This document shows, piece after piece, positions 50,130-62,724 of a stretch of 64,000 nt of DNA. The stretch is taken from positions 3,128,484 through 3,192,483 of the forward strand of contig CM060847.1 in assembly GCA_030737835.1 (NCBI GenBank), written 5' to 3'. The position numbers were made by a program, and so were the translations under genes. The DNA is from Acorus gramineus (Eukaryota; Streptophyta; Magnoliopsida; Acorales; Acoraceae). Below the pieces are notes generated by a model. The model was not told the DNA's origin. It did not search any database and saw only the letters and a program-made list of their open reading frames with translations. Numbering within the stretch: position 1 is the first letter of the stretch; every line of letters starts with the position of its first letter.

Positions 50130-53100
50130 GTCGGATACGGATATTTTTCGGATCAGATAGATTGATATCCATATGCGCACTCCGGATCTTTGAATATCGG
50201 ATATTTCTGATTTTTCGAATACGGATACGGATCGGATTCGGATTTTTTTTCGGATAATTGACAGGCTTAACTGTATCATGATATGATGGAGGCGATTCAA
50301 TTTGTGGTGGCATGATAATTTTTCTGAGTCAATTACGTAATGTCATATGTTGGGTAGATGACTTACATTGTAGATAATTCTGAATGTGTGAGAGAACCAA
50401 TACAATTAGACACCTTTTCAATAAAAGATGTTACTGAACATTAGCAGTTCAAATGGGTGGAGCATTTTATGTCCCATTCTGGTAACATGTAACTTTATAT
50501 CCCATCAGTTTCTATTGTTTATTTCCATCGACCATCTTACCCAGTTGTTGTTTTTTGATATATAAAAGGTCATTGTTAAGGTATGCTCCAATTGGACAAG
50601 GTCCCTTAAACAGACACGTTAAGTCATGTTTTTCCTTATTATCATGTTTCCGAAATGAGTAACCCAATTGTTAAGGCTGCATTCAAATTTCCAATGTAAT
50701 TTGTATTCTGGAAAAAGCTCAAATAGGTTATGATGTATATTCATGACCACTTTGGTTGATGGCCTCATCTTAATTTATATTGGTGAAATCTGATATGTGC
50801 TGCTAGGTTTTTGTATGATATAGTTTTTCAACCACATCAAAAGTATTTTTTCACTGATATAAGTGTTAATTGATAGATACATTTTCTATTTATTATTCTT
50901 ATCCAGTACATATATTTAATTAAATGCTGGACTTTTTGATCAAATACTTCTTGTGGTTACAATTTCCTGTGATCATGTATTGTCATGCTGATTGTATAGA
51001 GTCTCATGATGGCAATTCTAAAGCTTACTTTTCCTCTCTTTTCACTTGATTCATGTATTGGATGTTGCAGGTTGTGACTCCAATAGCACCTTTAAGCCAA
51101 CAGGTGACTTCCTCTCCTAAATTGCACGATGCTGTACTATCTGCGTTTTTAGGTTTTTGAGAATAAACAATATCAGTAAGTGTATTTTATTTGTTTGGTC
51201 TATTGGATATTTGGATGTACTTGGGAGTTGTGACAAGATGCTAGTCGAGGGGACGAACGGAGTAAATTTATCCCTGAAGTATCTTCCCAACATATTTTAA
51301 GTGTAGAACGTTTATTAATTAATTTGATGGAAATCCTACCTTATTTAAAAAGATTGATTTTCCTGGAGGTACTAGGCTTTGGTCGTTCTCTTTAACTGTT
51401 TGTTCATCCTAGTAACAACATACGTTTCAACATTGTAAAATCTTATATCTTAGCTGAGGTCATTGTCTTAATATATCCTGCCAATAAATCTCATTCTTTC
51501 TTGCTTTACATATTTTGACTATTTCTTTCTTTCTCTCTCTGTTTTTGTTTCCTTTGTTTTTTGGAAGAAATATTGGTGCCATCTTATTAGAAGAAATAAA
51601 TGGAATAATATTATATTAAGTAATAGAGACCGAAAGATCCCTTATATAGTTACAAGATGTACAAACCTTAGAAACAGAAAATGACCAAAATACCCATCAC
51701 AAAAATTCGAGTCGGGGGCGCTGCCCTCGAACCCCCGTGCACCCAAACAGCAATTCCCCACGTGGGCCCCCCCGGGCCTCCGGAAATAGGCCCAACAAAC
51801 AGGCTTATATAATGACTCCAATATTATTGATAGATGACCCCCAAACAAAAGAAGATAAGGGCTCTCTGAACAAGATTAAAATAAAAACCTGTCTAAATTA
51901 ATCACAGCTTGTATTATGAGTATTTCTGGTTGGTATTTTTTTTATTCTTCTCTTGTATCAACGTTTAGAATAATTTATTAGCAATCTTGCAGGCTGGATA
52001 CTATTGTGCAGTTTGTGAATGTGTGGTGAAGGACTCAGCAAATTATTTGGACCACATTAATGGGAAAAAACGTATGTGCCTCTGAGATAACTACATTTTA
52101 GTGCATTCAGCTGTATCAATCTGTTTTATAAAACAACTAATGATTAATGGTTCTGACTGCACCACAGATCAAAGAGCTCTGGGTATGTCAATGCGAGTGG
52201 AACGGGCATCTCTTCAACAGGTACTCTATTTATTGAATTTTAATTCAGTACCTGTATAATATGTTGTAGGTAATTTTTTCTTTGACTGATCAAATTTTCT
52301 GGGGCTGGATATTTAACAAGTGCATTATACTATTGTGAAATATAAAAAACAAGTATGATAACTTCCCTTTTTTGTCTGGATGGTTGCATTCATTCTGAGT
52401 CTGCCATGAGTTTTATGATTTTTCCTGCTATGAGGCTCAGTCAAGCAGACATTCATTCTTTTGTGACACACTTACCCAGATGATCTTGAACCTAGACTTT
52501 TGTTATTTACAGGTCCAAGAACGTTTTGAACTTATGAAAAAGCGAAAAGTTGTGAGCACCTTTACTGAGCAAGGTAAAAAATGAATAATATGTCCTCTGG
52601 TTGAGAAATTAATCACTTATTGCTATCTTATGCAACACTATCCACTGGCCACTTCGTCATTGAAGCAAATTATTCCATTCTCATATGTAGCTGAGTAATT
52701 TTAAACCTTGTAGACTTATTTCCCACATGAGGCACTGGATGTGGCCTTGAATTAGAATATTGTGCATGATTGCTGACAAGTTATTATGTGTGGCTGTTTG
52801 TGATGGATTCATTTATCATTCCAGATTTAGATGAGAGGATATTGAAACAGCAGCAAGAGGAAGAAGAACGAAAGCGCCTGCGCCGGGAAAAGAAGAAGGA
52901 AAAGAAGGTAGGCCATACTTTTTTGTTATTACCATTTTTACAAGGATATCTAAGATTTGATTTTCCTGCACCAAGTTTCGCCTGCACAATGATTTATGCT
53001 GTGTTTCTAAAGTAGACGTTTCTGACCCCATCAGTTTTGCTGCATTGCACATTGTGTGGAATCAGAAGATTGGAAACTGAATAATACTGTCTAAAGGTGT

Positions 53101-54302
53101 TTGGGAATTCTACAGCATATACTTGAATATCCACAGGAATTTTCAGTAAAAGAATAAAAAAGAAATATGTGTGGATATATAAGTATGAAAGGACATCAGA
53201 GTTTTGTCCACTGATTTTTTATGTTTAATCATGCTCATAGTTATCTAGGCGACCAGGCGAGCCTAGGCGGTGGCCATGCACCTAGCCTCCTAGGCGCGTC
53301 TAGGCGGTGCTTAATTGTATGGTATATAAAGTCCATGTATGAGTAGTTTGAATACTGAGTGGGGTTTGCCTGTACCCTACAAAGCACGAACACTTTCCCG
53401 GAGGCCCCGTACCCGTGTCGGACATGGACACGGCACGGACACGTGTCGGACACGGCTCGAGCCGTATCTGCCTTCATTTTGTCTTGGACACGGCTAGGAC
53501 ACGGCCCAGCCAGTTTCAGCCCAAAAGTAAAAAAAAAGAAAGAAAAGAAAGGCCTAAACATAGCCCACAAGTATTCAACCCATTTAAAACAGCCTAGAAC
53601 AACTCATTTAAACAAAAAAAATTTCTTAAGGTTAAAAAAAATAATGATTTATTAGTTTAAAACAGTTATTTATAGTTTAAAGCAATGATTTATAAAAACA
53701 GTGGTTTATTGGTTTAAAACAGTTATTTATAGTTTAAAGCAATAATTTATAAAAACAGTGGTTTATTGGTTTAAAACAGTGATTTATAAAAATTAAAAAC
53801 AATGGTTTATTATTTAAAATAGTGATTTATTAGTTTATACAATTGGTTATAAATAGTGAATTAAATGAAATGTGTTTGTTTATATAAAATAGTGATACAT
53901 ATTTATTTATTATATTAATTTATTTTTTGCCGTGTCCTAGCCGTACCCGTGTCCTATTTTTTCAAAAATTGCCGTGTCGCCGTGTCCGTGTCGCTATATC
54001 ACCGTGTCCCGTGTCCATGTCCGTGCTTCATAGTAGTTGTACCATAATTATTTATGATAAATTTAAAATCAGCTGACTGATTAGAATCATATATCAAATC
54101 CAGGTTGGAATTCGATTTACCCTGAAATTTAATATTCTGCTGTTTCCATAAATTTGTTGTTTACCTGCTTGTCATTCTTGTTTATGAACTACTGTCTATT
54201 GGTTTCCAGGAGAAGGCAGCAGAAGAGGATGTCGAGGAAGGTGATGCCGATGTTGCAGCCCTGATGGGTTTTGGAGGTTTTGGCTCCTCTAAAAAGTCAT
54301 AA
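49179..54302 (+). CDS. SNU23: SNU23 / ZMAT2-type spliceosomal zinc-finger protein
   Basis: Exons: 49179-49199, 49290-49370, 49461-49485, 49570-49652, 51071-51103, 51993-52071, 52168-52220, 52513-52573, 52825-52907, 54210-54302; all GT-AG and in phase; 203 aa, matching plant homologues. Snu23 belongs to the U4/U6.U5 tri-snRNP and sits near the U6/5' splice site during spliceosome activation. Blocks seen: [36 protein letters not shown]; a matrin/U1-type zinc finger with C86-x2-C89-x12-H102-x5-H108 (YYCAVCECV to NGKKHQRALG); [16 protein letters not shown]; and a Lys/Glu-rich coiled coil. The tail is acidic, then Gly/Phe-rich ([16 protein letters not shown]), as in the family. MITEs and an LTR-like piece occupy introns 4, 5 and 9. 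Confidence 0.94.
49793..50269. mobile_element. Complete hAT-like MITE with 8-bp target duplication
   Basis: A 477-bp element in SNU23 intron 4 has termini TAAGTCTGTCAAT and ATTGACAGGCTTA (inverted, one mismatch). It is flanked by a perfect 8-bp duplication ACTGTATC (49785-49792 and 50270-50277), the hAT signature. The interior is rich in 'ggatacggat' and has a (TA)n run at 50088-50121. Related to 33080-33622. Confidence 0.88.
51590..51797 (-). mobile_element. LTR-like fragment in SNU23 intron 5 (fossil)
   Basis: On the minus strand it starts near TGTTGGGCC, then carries a GC-rich 'gggggttcgagggcagcgcc' block, then TATATAAGGG, in the order seen in plant LTR promoters. The 3' limit and target duplications are unclear. 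A solo LTR or truncated piece is likely. Confidence 0.4.
53235..53325. repeat. Fragment of the CTAGGCG-type MITE
   Basis: 'catagttatctaggcgacca' with further 'cctaggcg' motifs matches the ends of the element nested in the MYB intron (35068-35596). In SNU23 intron 9. Confidence 0.5.
53377..54037. mobile_element. CGGACACG-rich MITE with internal tandem repeats
   Basis: In SNU23 intron 9. The left end 'ctacaaagcacgaacac' and right end 'gtccgtgcttcatagtag' are inverted. Subterminal 'ccgtgtcggacacgg' motifs are abundant. A matching TGTACC lies on both sides (53371-53376 and 54038-54043). The interior (about 53644-53860) holds about 62-bp tandem repeats of 'ggtttattggtttaaaacag'. Open frames here are incidental. 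Confidence 0.65.
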
Positions 54303-55928
54303 AGTGCGCCATCTGCCCTCAGGTTTTTTCCCCATCTCCGTAAGTTTATTGCAGAAAAAATGGCTTATGTGATATCCAATTGGGCATCATAACCTCAGTA
54401 TCACGGGTTAGTCCAGAGGACAAGAAGGATAAGAACACAAGGGTGAAATGGAGGAAGAAGAGGCGGAGCAGTTATGTGTTCTTTGTATAACTAGAATTCA
54501 ACAGGAATTTAAGTGTTTTCCAGATATTCTATCTACTGATATTAAAGCTTTAAATCCATGCCTTGCATCCATAAAATTTCATTGAACACACATGGGTGAT
54601 GATTTTATAGTCTGCAAATTCATCATTGAATTAGACAGGAAGGGAGGACGAAGAAAAGGAACAAAGAGAATCGTCTCCCCCCATCAAGGAAGGCCAACCT
54701 GCTCCGCCAGAGACTTAGTACGTATTTGCTAGCTTCTCTTCATTTACCTTGCCTGATCATGCTCCTTGTTCATCGATAACAGTTCAGTTTACTTCGCTTA
54801 TGCTCCTGGTTTAGAAAGAAATCAATATATGATAGTACAAATTAAACGCTAGCAAAACCAATTCGGGCACCGATCAAATTGAGCTAATCAAAGTTTTGGA
54901 TTGAATTGTATGTTGGACCTAGATTGTATTGTTGTGACTTTTTAGTCTGATCAGGTCATTGACTCAGGTTGATGCTAGCAATTTCCCCCCTAGTGGATCA
55001 GTTGGGTTAGGTCTAGTGGACTGGCAAATATTGCATCAGCATTACCAATCCAGCTCGGGTAATTTGGCGAGTTAAAAAAATCCCCAGACTCGATTGATTA
55101 ACAATACCTAATTAGCAACACACAGCAAAATCTATGAGATATTCATTATGGATTATTTATGTTTGATAGATTGATTTATATTTTAATTTAGTAAAGCATT
55201 TTTGTATTGGAGTTCATCAAGGTGGTGATGCATATTGTAAATCAATAATCATATAATTATCAATTTGTAACTTTGCTTCTTAGTTATAAATAGTGTACTA
55301 CTTTTCAAAAAAATAATCATATAATTATCAATTCGTTAATTTATATATTACCAACTTAAATTCTTATCCTATTTTTACAATGTTTTTTTCTATTTACTAC
55401 GTGTTTTTTCATATATTTTGATATTTTTATTTTTTGGGGTGGAATAATTCCTTTTAGTTCATTTTATATGCCTATAATTGTGCTGACCATAAGTAGGCTA
55501 GATTGATTTAATAGAAGGTATTCCAATTTCTAATCCAATAGGAGAAAATGTGGCAACTAATATTATTTATACACATTGAGATTAGAATGTACTCTAGACA
55601 GATGAAATATTGGGCTTAAAGATTTGCCTAATTGAGTGCCAGCAAAATCACACCTAACTTAAACTTGCTTTCCCAAGTTTCTACTTGTGTTCCAATTGAG
55701 TGAATCAATATAACTGGTTTTCATAACAGGTGTATCTTTTTTCAGGATTACCATCTGATCATGATCTGATCCTAATCACATAACTCAATCAATCGATAAC
55801 TAAGCAGAAGCATAATCCACCATTTAAGCCAATATTACATAAACCAAGTATAGGTTCCACACTTCAATGGGGATACATATAGTGTACAAAGCTACCATGC
55901 TTGGGCTTGTGAGTTGTGATGCCATCAC
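54303..55928. other. Convergent intergenic region (SNU23 3' UTR and spacer)
   Basis: SNU23 3' UTR probably ends before about 54560. The rest is AT-rich spacer with no recognised gene or bounded repeat. Confidence 0.4.
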
Positions 55929-56855
55929 TCACAGCATTAATAAGCCTAAAAACAATGATACCCATGCATAGTAGATAGGCTTAAATTTCTTGTCTCCACC
56001 ATTAGATTCTTCTTCGAGATTCTCAGCCACGTTGAAATTCCCTGTAAACAACAGTAACGATGTTATGAAATTAAACTATAATGAACACAAAAGACAACTA
56101 TGTGGTCTCATCATGTCACATTAGAGACTAACGAGATGTGATGAGATTTAGGCCTGACTAACCTCTTCTGTCGGTATGGCTGCAACCGCTTCTAAGGGTG
56201 GATCTAATGTTCTTGGTTGTGGCACTATTATAGAATAAGAAGTTCGACATGATGCCATCGATGCAGTCGAGAACGAGCTTCGTCTCGATCAAGCAGGGAC
56301 CGGAGCAGTAGGTGTCGGTTTCATCGTAGGGCACGTTGATGTTTCCCGCAACATTAATTCGATAGTCCTCCTGACATCTGCTGTAGACCTGTGTATTCCA
56401 CAAAGAAAAGATGGATGTATGGTTGTGTGCAATGTTGAAATATAGATGTAAGACCAGTTTTCCTTCTACTGAAACATCGAGAAAAAATGTGTTTGGAATC
56501 GTGTTCATTCCTGAACTTAGGTCCATGGAATCTATCAAAACTAGATTTCTGGGAAGGAGGAATTCTTCTTCTGAATCAGAGTTATCAAATTGACTCTAAA
56601 TTTTTCATGTTGTCAGATTGATCACTTACATTTTGATCATCCAAACACCGGAAGGATTTGGAGAAGATGTTCGCCGGATTTTCTGCTGCTTAAGAAGGGT
56701 ATACCAAGTTTAATTAAATCTAAACAAGCCTATATATGGCAGTTTTAGTAAGAAAAATGAATAGCTATTCACAGACCTGAAGTGAAGCCACTAATGAACA
56801 TCAAGGGAAGAAACAATGAGAGGATGAGATGTTTGTAGGCTACAGAGAAACTCAT
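55929..56855 (-). CDS. Small secreted cysteine-rich protein, DUF7731-like
   Basis: Exons (transcript order): 56855-56777, 56688-56630, 56388-56163, 56041-55929; in phase; 158 aa. Residues 1-26 form a signal peptide (LILSLFLPLMFISGFTS). The core has six Cys: CLDD, YSRCQEDYRIN, YCSGPCLIETKLVLDCIDGI and RSGCSHT. The order and spacing recall plant-specific DUF7731 proteins of unknown function (family name from memory). A hydrophobic C-terminal stretch (YYAWVSLFLGLLML) suggests a GPI anchor or membrane tail, so the protein probably faces the cell wall. The exon 2 acceptor is a triple AAGCAGCAG (starts 56688, 56685 or 56682), all in frame. A TATA-like TATATA lies about 65 bp upstream of the ATG. 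Confidence 0.75.
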
Positions 56856-57164
56856 CTTTGTATGACAAAGGATTGATTCTCTTGAGATACATTGAAGAAG
56901 AAAAAGAAGTGAATGAAGATATATAAAACTTTGCTAACATCTGAATGTCCCAACTACTAACTTTTGACCAAAATAAATAATAATCTTCATTTGGAACATT
57001 AAGTCATGTGAGGGTGGTTAAGCGGTTTGAGCAAACTTTTATAAGGATTGTTGAGACAGGAGACCAAACTTTTACTTGGTTCTTGAGATAAACTTGTTAG
57101 ATACATAGATTATGATTCTATACATCATAAATCAACATTGGTGAATGAAGAAAAAAAATGGATG

Positions 57165-57395
57165 TTAGACTCACCCCATTTCTAGCCCCAAAATGCAGTT
57201 CACACCCTTTGTTATTTTTTATAAAATAGTATGGCTCATCTGATGATGATGTATGTATTTTTGTAAAAATAAAATATATAGTTCAATGTATTGTATGTAC
57301 TCTTATAGAATGTGTGAAATAAATTTTCACAATGTACATATATACCTTGTCACAATGAGAAAAACTTGGTTAAAGTGTAACAGCACTCTTAAAAC
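57165..57395. repeat. Copy of dispersed AT-rich repeat family B
   Basis: Contains 'agtatggctcatctgatgat' and 'catatataccttgtcacaat', and ends 'gtgtaacagcactct'. Non-coding. Confidence 0.45.
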
Positions 57396-57603
57396 ATATA
57401 TTACTCCAAGGAATTTGTTGATGGATATTTGATGAGTATATCCATGAATTTCCTTGAAGTATTTGTGATATATGGAGAGAAGAATCTTAGACCTCTTTTT
57501 ATGGGCTACGAGAGACTCTCATCTTGAAATTATTTCCATCATAAATTCAAGATCCCAATGATATCATATAAAAAAAACTTTGATTGTGTAAACCAACACA
57601 CAT

Positions 57604-58088
57604 AGACCTAGTTTGAAAAATGGGTAAATTTTTAGGATAAGTTAGTCTAATTTATAGGGATAAAAAAATCACTATTTTTATCCAGATTTGCATATGGTAA
57701 TGTTTTTTATTATTTTCATTTTTTATGTTTTTATCCTCTATTTGGATCAAATATTGGACAACTTTAAATTTTTTTAAAAAATATCAGATCTATCCTTCCT
57801 ATTAATGGGTCATTAATATTGTTTGGTGGAACACTTTTTTTTTTTTTTTTGGTTTTTTTTTTTTTTTTGTTGGAAAGGGTAGTCATAAATGTTATCCCAG
57901 TTTTATAAAATTGGGATAAGGTCTGTTCCACCTTTTATCCAGAAAAAATTATCTCTATTTTTTATCCCAAAATGTGGACAATTGTCTATGCTTTATCCTT
58001 TTTTTTTAATGTCATATGGGATAACAAGTAATTTAACTCAATTTTTTTTTTTTATCCCAACCTCTTATCCCATGCCAAACTAAGCCTT
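57604..58088. mobile_element. Palindromic MITE, about 485 bp
   Basis: The left end 'gacctagtttgaaaaatggg' pairs with the right end 'cccatgccaaactaagcc'. 'gggataa' and 'ttatccc' motifs recur in opposite orientation across the element. T-rich homopolymers lie at 57835-57869. Non-coding. Confidence 0.6.
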
Positions 58089-58871
58089 AGTTGAGCAACT
58101 AGATGGCACACGTATTGAACAATCAAAAGACATTATAAGCATCATACATCTAGATGACATACATGTTATTAAATAAATATTATAGAGGGTGTAGATCAAA
58201 TGTCATATTTAAGTAATATAATAAAGGTCTGATAGGATAACAGAGAGATCTTTACCTATGAGAAACTCAGAAGTTTTATTATATGAGTAACTCAAACGTC
58301 TCACTTTAACATAATTTTTTTTGTTAAGTAAATGTTAGGACTCAAACTCTCATGTGATTGCAAATTCTATTGTTAATAACTAATACAAGATTCAGACTTT
58401 GTATCCTTTTTGCAAAAGTTATACACTCTAAATTTACTAGAAAAAAAAAAAAAAAAAACTGAGCCATAGGTTTGTGCCCCGCATTTTAACTTATCCTATG
58501 TGAAACATAAAATAGTGGTTTACTTATATTGAAAGAGCACATATTCTAATAAAATATTCTCTGGAAAGTGAAATATTTACAGCTAAACATGATGATTTTG
58601 TGAGAATTATCTAGCATGATCAAACTGTTAGTTTCTATAGATCAGATGAAGCACTGTTATTTTTGTTTCTTGTGCTTGAGCTGATGGTGAGCCCTCTGTG
58701 TTGGAGAGAGGTTCATGCAGCTCTCTGAATTTCTAATCATGCTGTTCTTGAAAAGCTTTGGTCATAGGAGGTACATGGAAGTACTGACATGGGTGAATTA
58801 CAGTAAGAAAAATGTTATGTAATTGCTTTTGTGTGTCCCTAACATGCTTTAATTTTTTTTTTTTGGGGAAC
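58089..58871. other. AT-rich spacer
   Basis: No gene, RNA or bounded repeat was recognised. An A-run lies at 58440-58459. Confidence 0.4.
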
Positions 58872-59930
58872 TTGTTCAAGTACCCCTTGATTAAAGGTCT
58901 AATTTTTTTTTTACCCCCACACTTTTTTTATTTTTTATTTACCCTTGAAATTTGGTCCTTTTTTTTTCCCTCGACCTGTGCCACCTCATTTTTTATATCT
59001 AAATCACCCCCATCTGTAAATTAGTATAACATTTCTGTAATTGATCGTTACATTTCTATAATCAGTTATTACATTTCTATAATTTACATATTCTTAGTTT
59101 AGTTTCATGTATGATATTACATATTTGTTGTGTAGATTATAGTTTTTGTAATTTCTGTTGTAATTGTTAAAAGAATAATAAAAAATATTACATTTCTATT
59201 ATGTAAATAGTAGATTATGTCATTGGGCATCACATTAATAGTTTTGTTATAGTTGTTATGTAAATGTTAATTTCAGTAATTGTTAAGTACATGGATCAAG
59301 AAATAATTTTATTATAATATTATAATTGTTCATAAATTTTCAGTTCAGATTCATGTTATTACTAATTTTGTTCATATTCCTAAATAAAAATTTATTTAAG
59401 TGTTTGATTTTTTATATAGCTTGAAAAACTCATTTTTTTTTATGAAGTACATTGAATGTCTGGTTCGATAATCTTGTTTCATTTTACCCAAGAGGATATG
59501 AAGAAGATTAAGAGGGAGATAACAATTAATCATTAAGATTTGAAGAAAACGTAGTAATTCAAACAATTGATGTAATTATTTTAACGAAACTTTGATATTG
59601 TATCTATAACAATTTTGTGTACACTGAATGCATTTACAGATGATAATGTAATGACATTGAGAATTTATATATGACCATTTTGTGTATAAATATTTTTGCG
59701 TACTTTAATATTTTTGTAGATAACTATTAAATATCTGTAACTATGTGTATAATTTCTGTATGTATCACATTATATTTTTGTATTTCTGTAACTCTGTCTG
59801 TAAGGGATAGTTCGGGTATTATGAAAATTTAAGGGCAAAAAAAAAAAATAAGATCAAATTTCAAGGGTAAATAAAAAAGTCTAAGGACAGAAAAAAAAAA
59901 TTGTCCCTTTGTTAAGGGGTATTCAAACAA
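58872..59930. mobile_element. Palindromic MITE, about 1.06 kb
   Basis: The terminal inverted repeat is about 100 bp: 'ttgttcaagtaccccttgat' on the left and 'aaggggtattcaaacaa' on the right, continuing with 'tttacccttgaaatttggtc' against 'gatcaaatttcaagggtaaa'. The middle is AT-rich and non-coding ('tctgtaattgatcgttacat'-like phrases). Confidence 0.7.
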
Positions 59931-60105
59931 TTTTTTTTTTTTTTGGAAGGAATATACATGTTTAATAAAATACATATTTTATAAAAAAAAAAAAAAAAGA
60001 AGAGTGAATTGCATTTCGGATTAAAAATGAGCTGAATTTAACATTTGAGTGACTAGCACCCATAAAATCAATTTGAACAACCCCTCTTAACAAAAAAAAT
60101 TTGGT

Positions 60106-60651
60106 AAGGGAAAAATCTAAATAACCACTTAAAAACTGCATGACATCCATATAACCCTCTGGCTTTTTCTAAAATCCATAGAACTCTATGAAAACACCTA
60201 TATAAATTCAAATAAACCCTATAAGTTAAACTTCTATTGACAAATGAAGAATATTATGTGAATTGCGTTTTGTTAACCCTTACTAAAAACATAGAATACT
60301 AAAAACCTCATATAATTTGTTAAAAATGTGAAAATTCTTTTGTACATATACCCCTCCGAATGGATTATAAAACTCTATCCGGAGAGATAAAATTGTTATT
60401 TACAGATAATATTTCGTATTTTTAACACATTGTGGTGGATTTTTAATAAATTATGTATTCAATCAGGGTTTAGTCATACAAAATATTCCCAAAATAATCT
60501 TAATATGTTAATGAAAATTTAACTCATGGGCCTATTTATATTTATATAAGTGTTTTCAGGGGGCTATAATGTTAAATGGATTTTAGAAAAAGTTATGGGG
60601 TTATATAGATTTCAGACAGTTTACTGGGGAATTATTTAAATTTTTCCCTTT
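60106..60651. mobile_element. Intact reference copy of the MITE found split in the MYB intron
   Basis: Ends 'aagggaaaaatctaaataa' and 'aattatttaaatttttccctt' are inverted. Internal blocks 'cctatataaattcaaataaa' and 'tatataagtgttttcagggg' also pair. Same family as 34909-35943 and the half copy at 44940-45125. Confidence 0.65.
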
Positions 60652-60679
60652 TGATAAATCATGAGGAATGTGTAAAATA

Positions 60680-61335
60680 TTTGGAAAAAGATACACTCAG
60701 TCCTAATTGTAGTCCATCCCGTTTTTCTTTTTTTAAAAAATCATACACTCTTCTTTTGAAGTGTATACTGTTGTATGAAACGATGTATATACTGATATAC
60801 AATAGTATATTTTTTTTTAGTTAAAAAATTGAAAAAAAAAATCATGTCATACACTATGATAGAAGCTATACATTATGACAGTACAGTATATACTACTACT
60901 CTATCATAATATATCGAGTTATAAACAGGGTTGTTTGTATCAACCCTCAAAATATTTTGAGGGGTGCATGCACACCCCTAACATTTTCCACCCAAGTTTG
61001 GTTGGCTCAGTCAACCATGCATTGCGGTTCTTCTTTGGCCCAATTCATAAGGGCCCAATAGAGACGGAACTGTAGCGTTAATGTTTTGAAAAAAAGATAC
61101 ATGTAGCCCCATTTTTCATTTTTATAAAATTCATACACTTATCATTTAAAGTGCATGCTATTATATGAAATGGAGTATATATTGAGATACATTAATATAT
61201 TTTTTTTCATAGTGAAAAACTAAAAAAAAAAGTTGTATTATATACTATAATAGAATATTATACATTATGATAGTGCAGTATATACTAACTACATTATCAT
61301 AGTGTACGGGACTGTAAAACGGGTTGTTAAAAGAA
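60680..61335. repeat. Two tandem copies of dispersed repeat family A
   Basis: Copies at about 60680-60935 and 61085-61335. Each runs from 'agatacactcagtcc'-type or 'agatacatgtagccc' to 'aaacagggttgt' or 'aaacgggttgtt', with 'catacactatgatagaa' inside. The spacer between them (60940-61080) is more GC-rich. Confidence 0.5.
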
Positions 61336-61381
61336 ATGCTTTATAACCAGCCCAATTAGTAGGAAAAAAAATATAAAGAAA

Positions 61382-61454
61382 TGGAGATGCGGGGTATCGA
61401 TCCCCGTACCTCTCGCATGCTAAGCGAGCGCTCTACCATCTGAGCTACATCCCC
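61382..61454 (-). tRNA. trnA-AGC: tRNA-Ala (AGC)
   Basis: The minus strand reads GGGGATGTAGCTCAGATGGT and so on, with a complete cloverleaf. The acceptor stem is GGGGATG/CATCTCC, the anticodon stem-loop is CTCGCTTAGCATGCGAG, and the T-arm is GGGGATCGATACCCC; discriminator A. It is 73 nt without intron. A T8 run just downstream (61366-61373) is a good Pol III terminator. Confidence 0.97.
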
Positions 61455-62724
61455 CTTTTTTGGTTGAATATAAACTTTATTTTATATATTCTAAAAAATA
61501 GATTTTGGATTCAAAGAGGATTATAAACCTATGCAGCCACTGAGAAATATTTGCATAAAAAAATCCGAAAACAGCTGTATAGTTTGTTGGATGAAGAATA
61601 GAGAGAACTTGTATGCAATGGATGTTAAATGTTTGTAGTCCAGACATGGAACACAAAAGATGACCTTTGATAAACAGTGCCATATAAATGAAAGGGATGC
61701 CAATGCACCCACGTGATGAACATGCATGTTTTGGTGGTTACCATGCATTTGTCTCTGTAGCTCTATTAGTTTCAGTTTGTCTTTCATGATTAAATGAGAT
61801 TAAAAAAAAGATTTGCTTTGTTTGTATGTAATACATAATTAAAAGAAAAAACCTTTGCCATGCTTGGTTCCAATTTTAATCATGTTATTAGCTCTATTAA
61901 AGTACATGTTTGGTATGCGTGTATATATATTTTATTTATATTTACAAAAAAAAAGGTTAAAATTGTCTATAATTCATTAAAAAATATTAAGAGTACTTGT
62001 GGACTAAGGAAACTTTGAAGGACTTTAGGAAAGTAGAGTGTGAGAGTGAGCAATGGCGGCTCCATGTATTTTTATAGATGGGATCATTAAAAAAATAAAT
62101 TCCACAACATTTTATAAAAATTTAATATCATCATATATTTATTAAAAACATAAATTGTTCTTTTAAAAATAGAATAATAACTTACATTATTTTAAAAAAA
62201 ACCACCAGAGCATACAATCAACTAGTAGATTGGTGGGTCACTCATGTGCTATGTTGCCATGGCTTGAAAGGGTAACAATAAAAGTTTGAGTTTTTTCTTT
62301 TTTTTTAGAGTGAAAGATTTATCTATTTATTTATTTTTTAGAGTAAAATATTTATTTATTTATGTATTTATTTATTTTTGAGAGTGAATATTTATTTATT
62401 TTATTTTTGAGAGTGAAAGATTTGAGAGTTTATGGAGTGTAGTGGGGAAAGCCACAGGAAGAGGCAGCCCAACCTTTTGGGGCAAGTTAAGCTGACATTG
62501 CACCCTCCCTCCTTTGATGATGAATGGACGGTTATGATGGAGTGTACCCTTGGCCCACCGTTGAAGAATGAGTAGGTCACGTGCTGTTATACATTAGACA
62601 ATAACTCTGGGATAGGAGGAGAATTCATCTTTGTAAAATGAGATATTCATGAATAAACACATAAATGAATGATTTTAAATACAAGTGTTCTAATAGAAAA
62701 ATAATAAAAATGAATGTCAAACTG
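61455..62724. other. AT-rich spacer with a short tandem repeat
   Basis: At 62305-62425 a unit 'gagagtgaa-atttatttattt' is repeated about three times, mixed with (TTTA)n. No gene was recognised. A GC-richer patch at 62440-62580 is not explained. Confidence 0.45.

Noticed and set aside
53359-53655. 98-codon open frame (+) and overlapping frames
   Set aside because: Produced by the CGGACACG repeats of a MITE in SNU23 intron 9.
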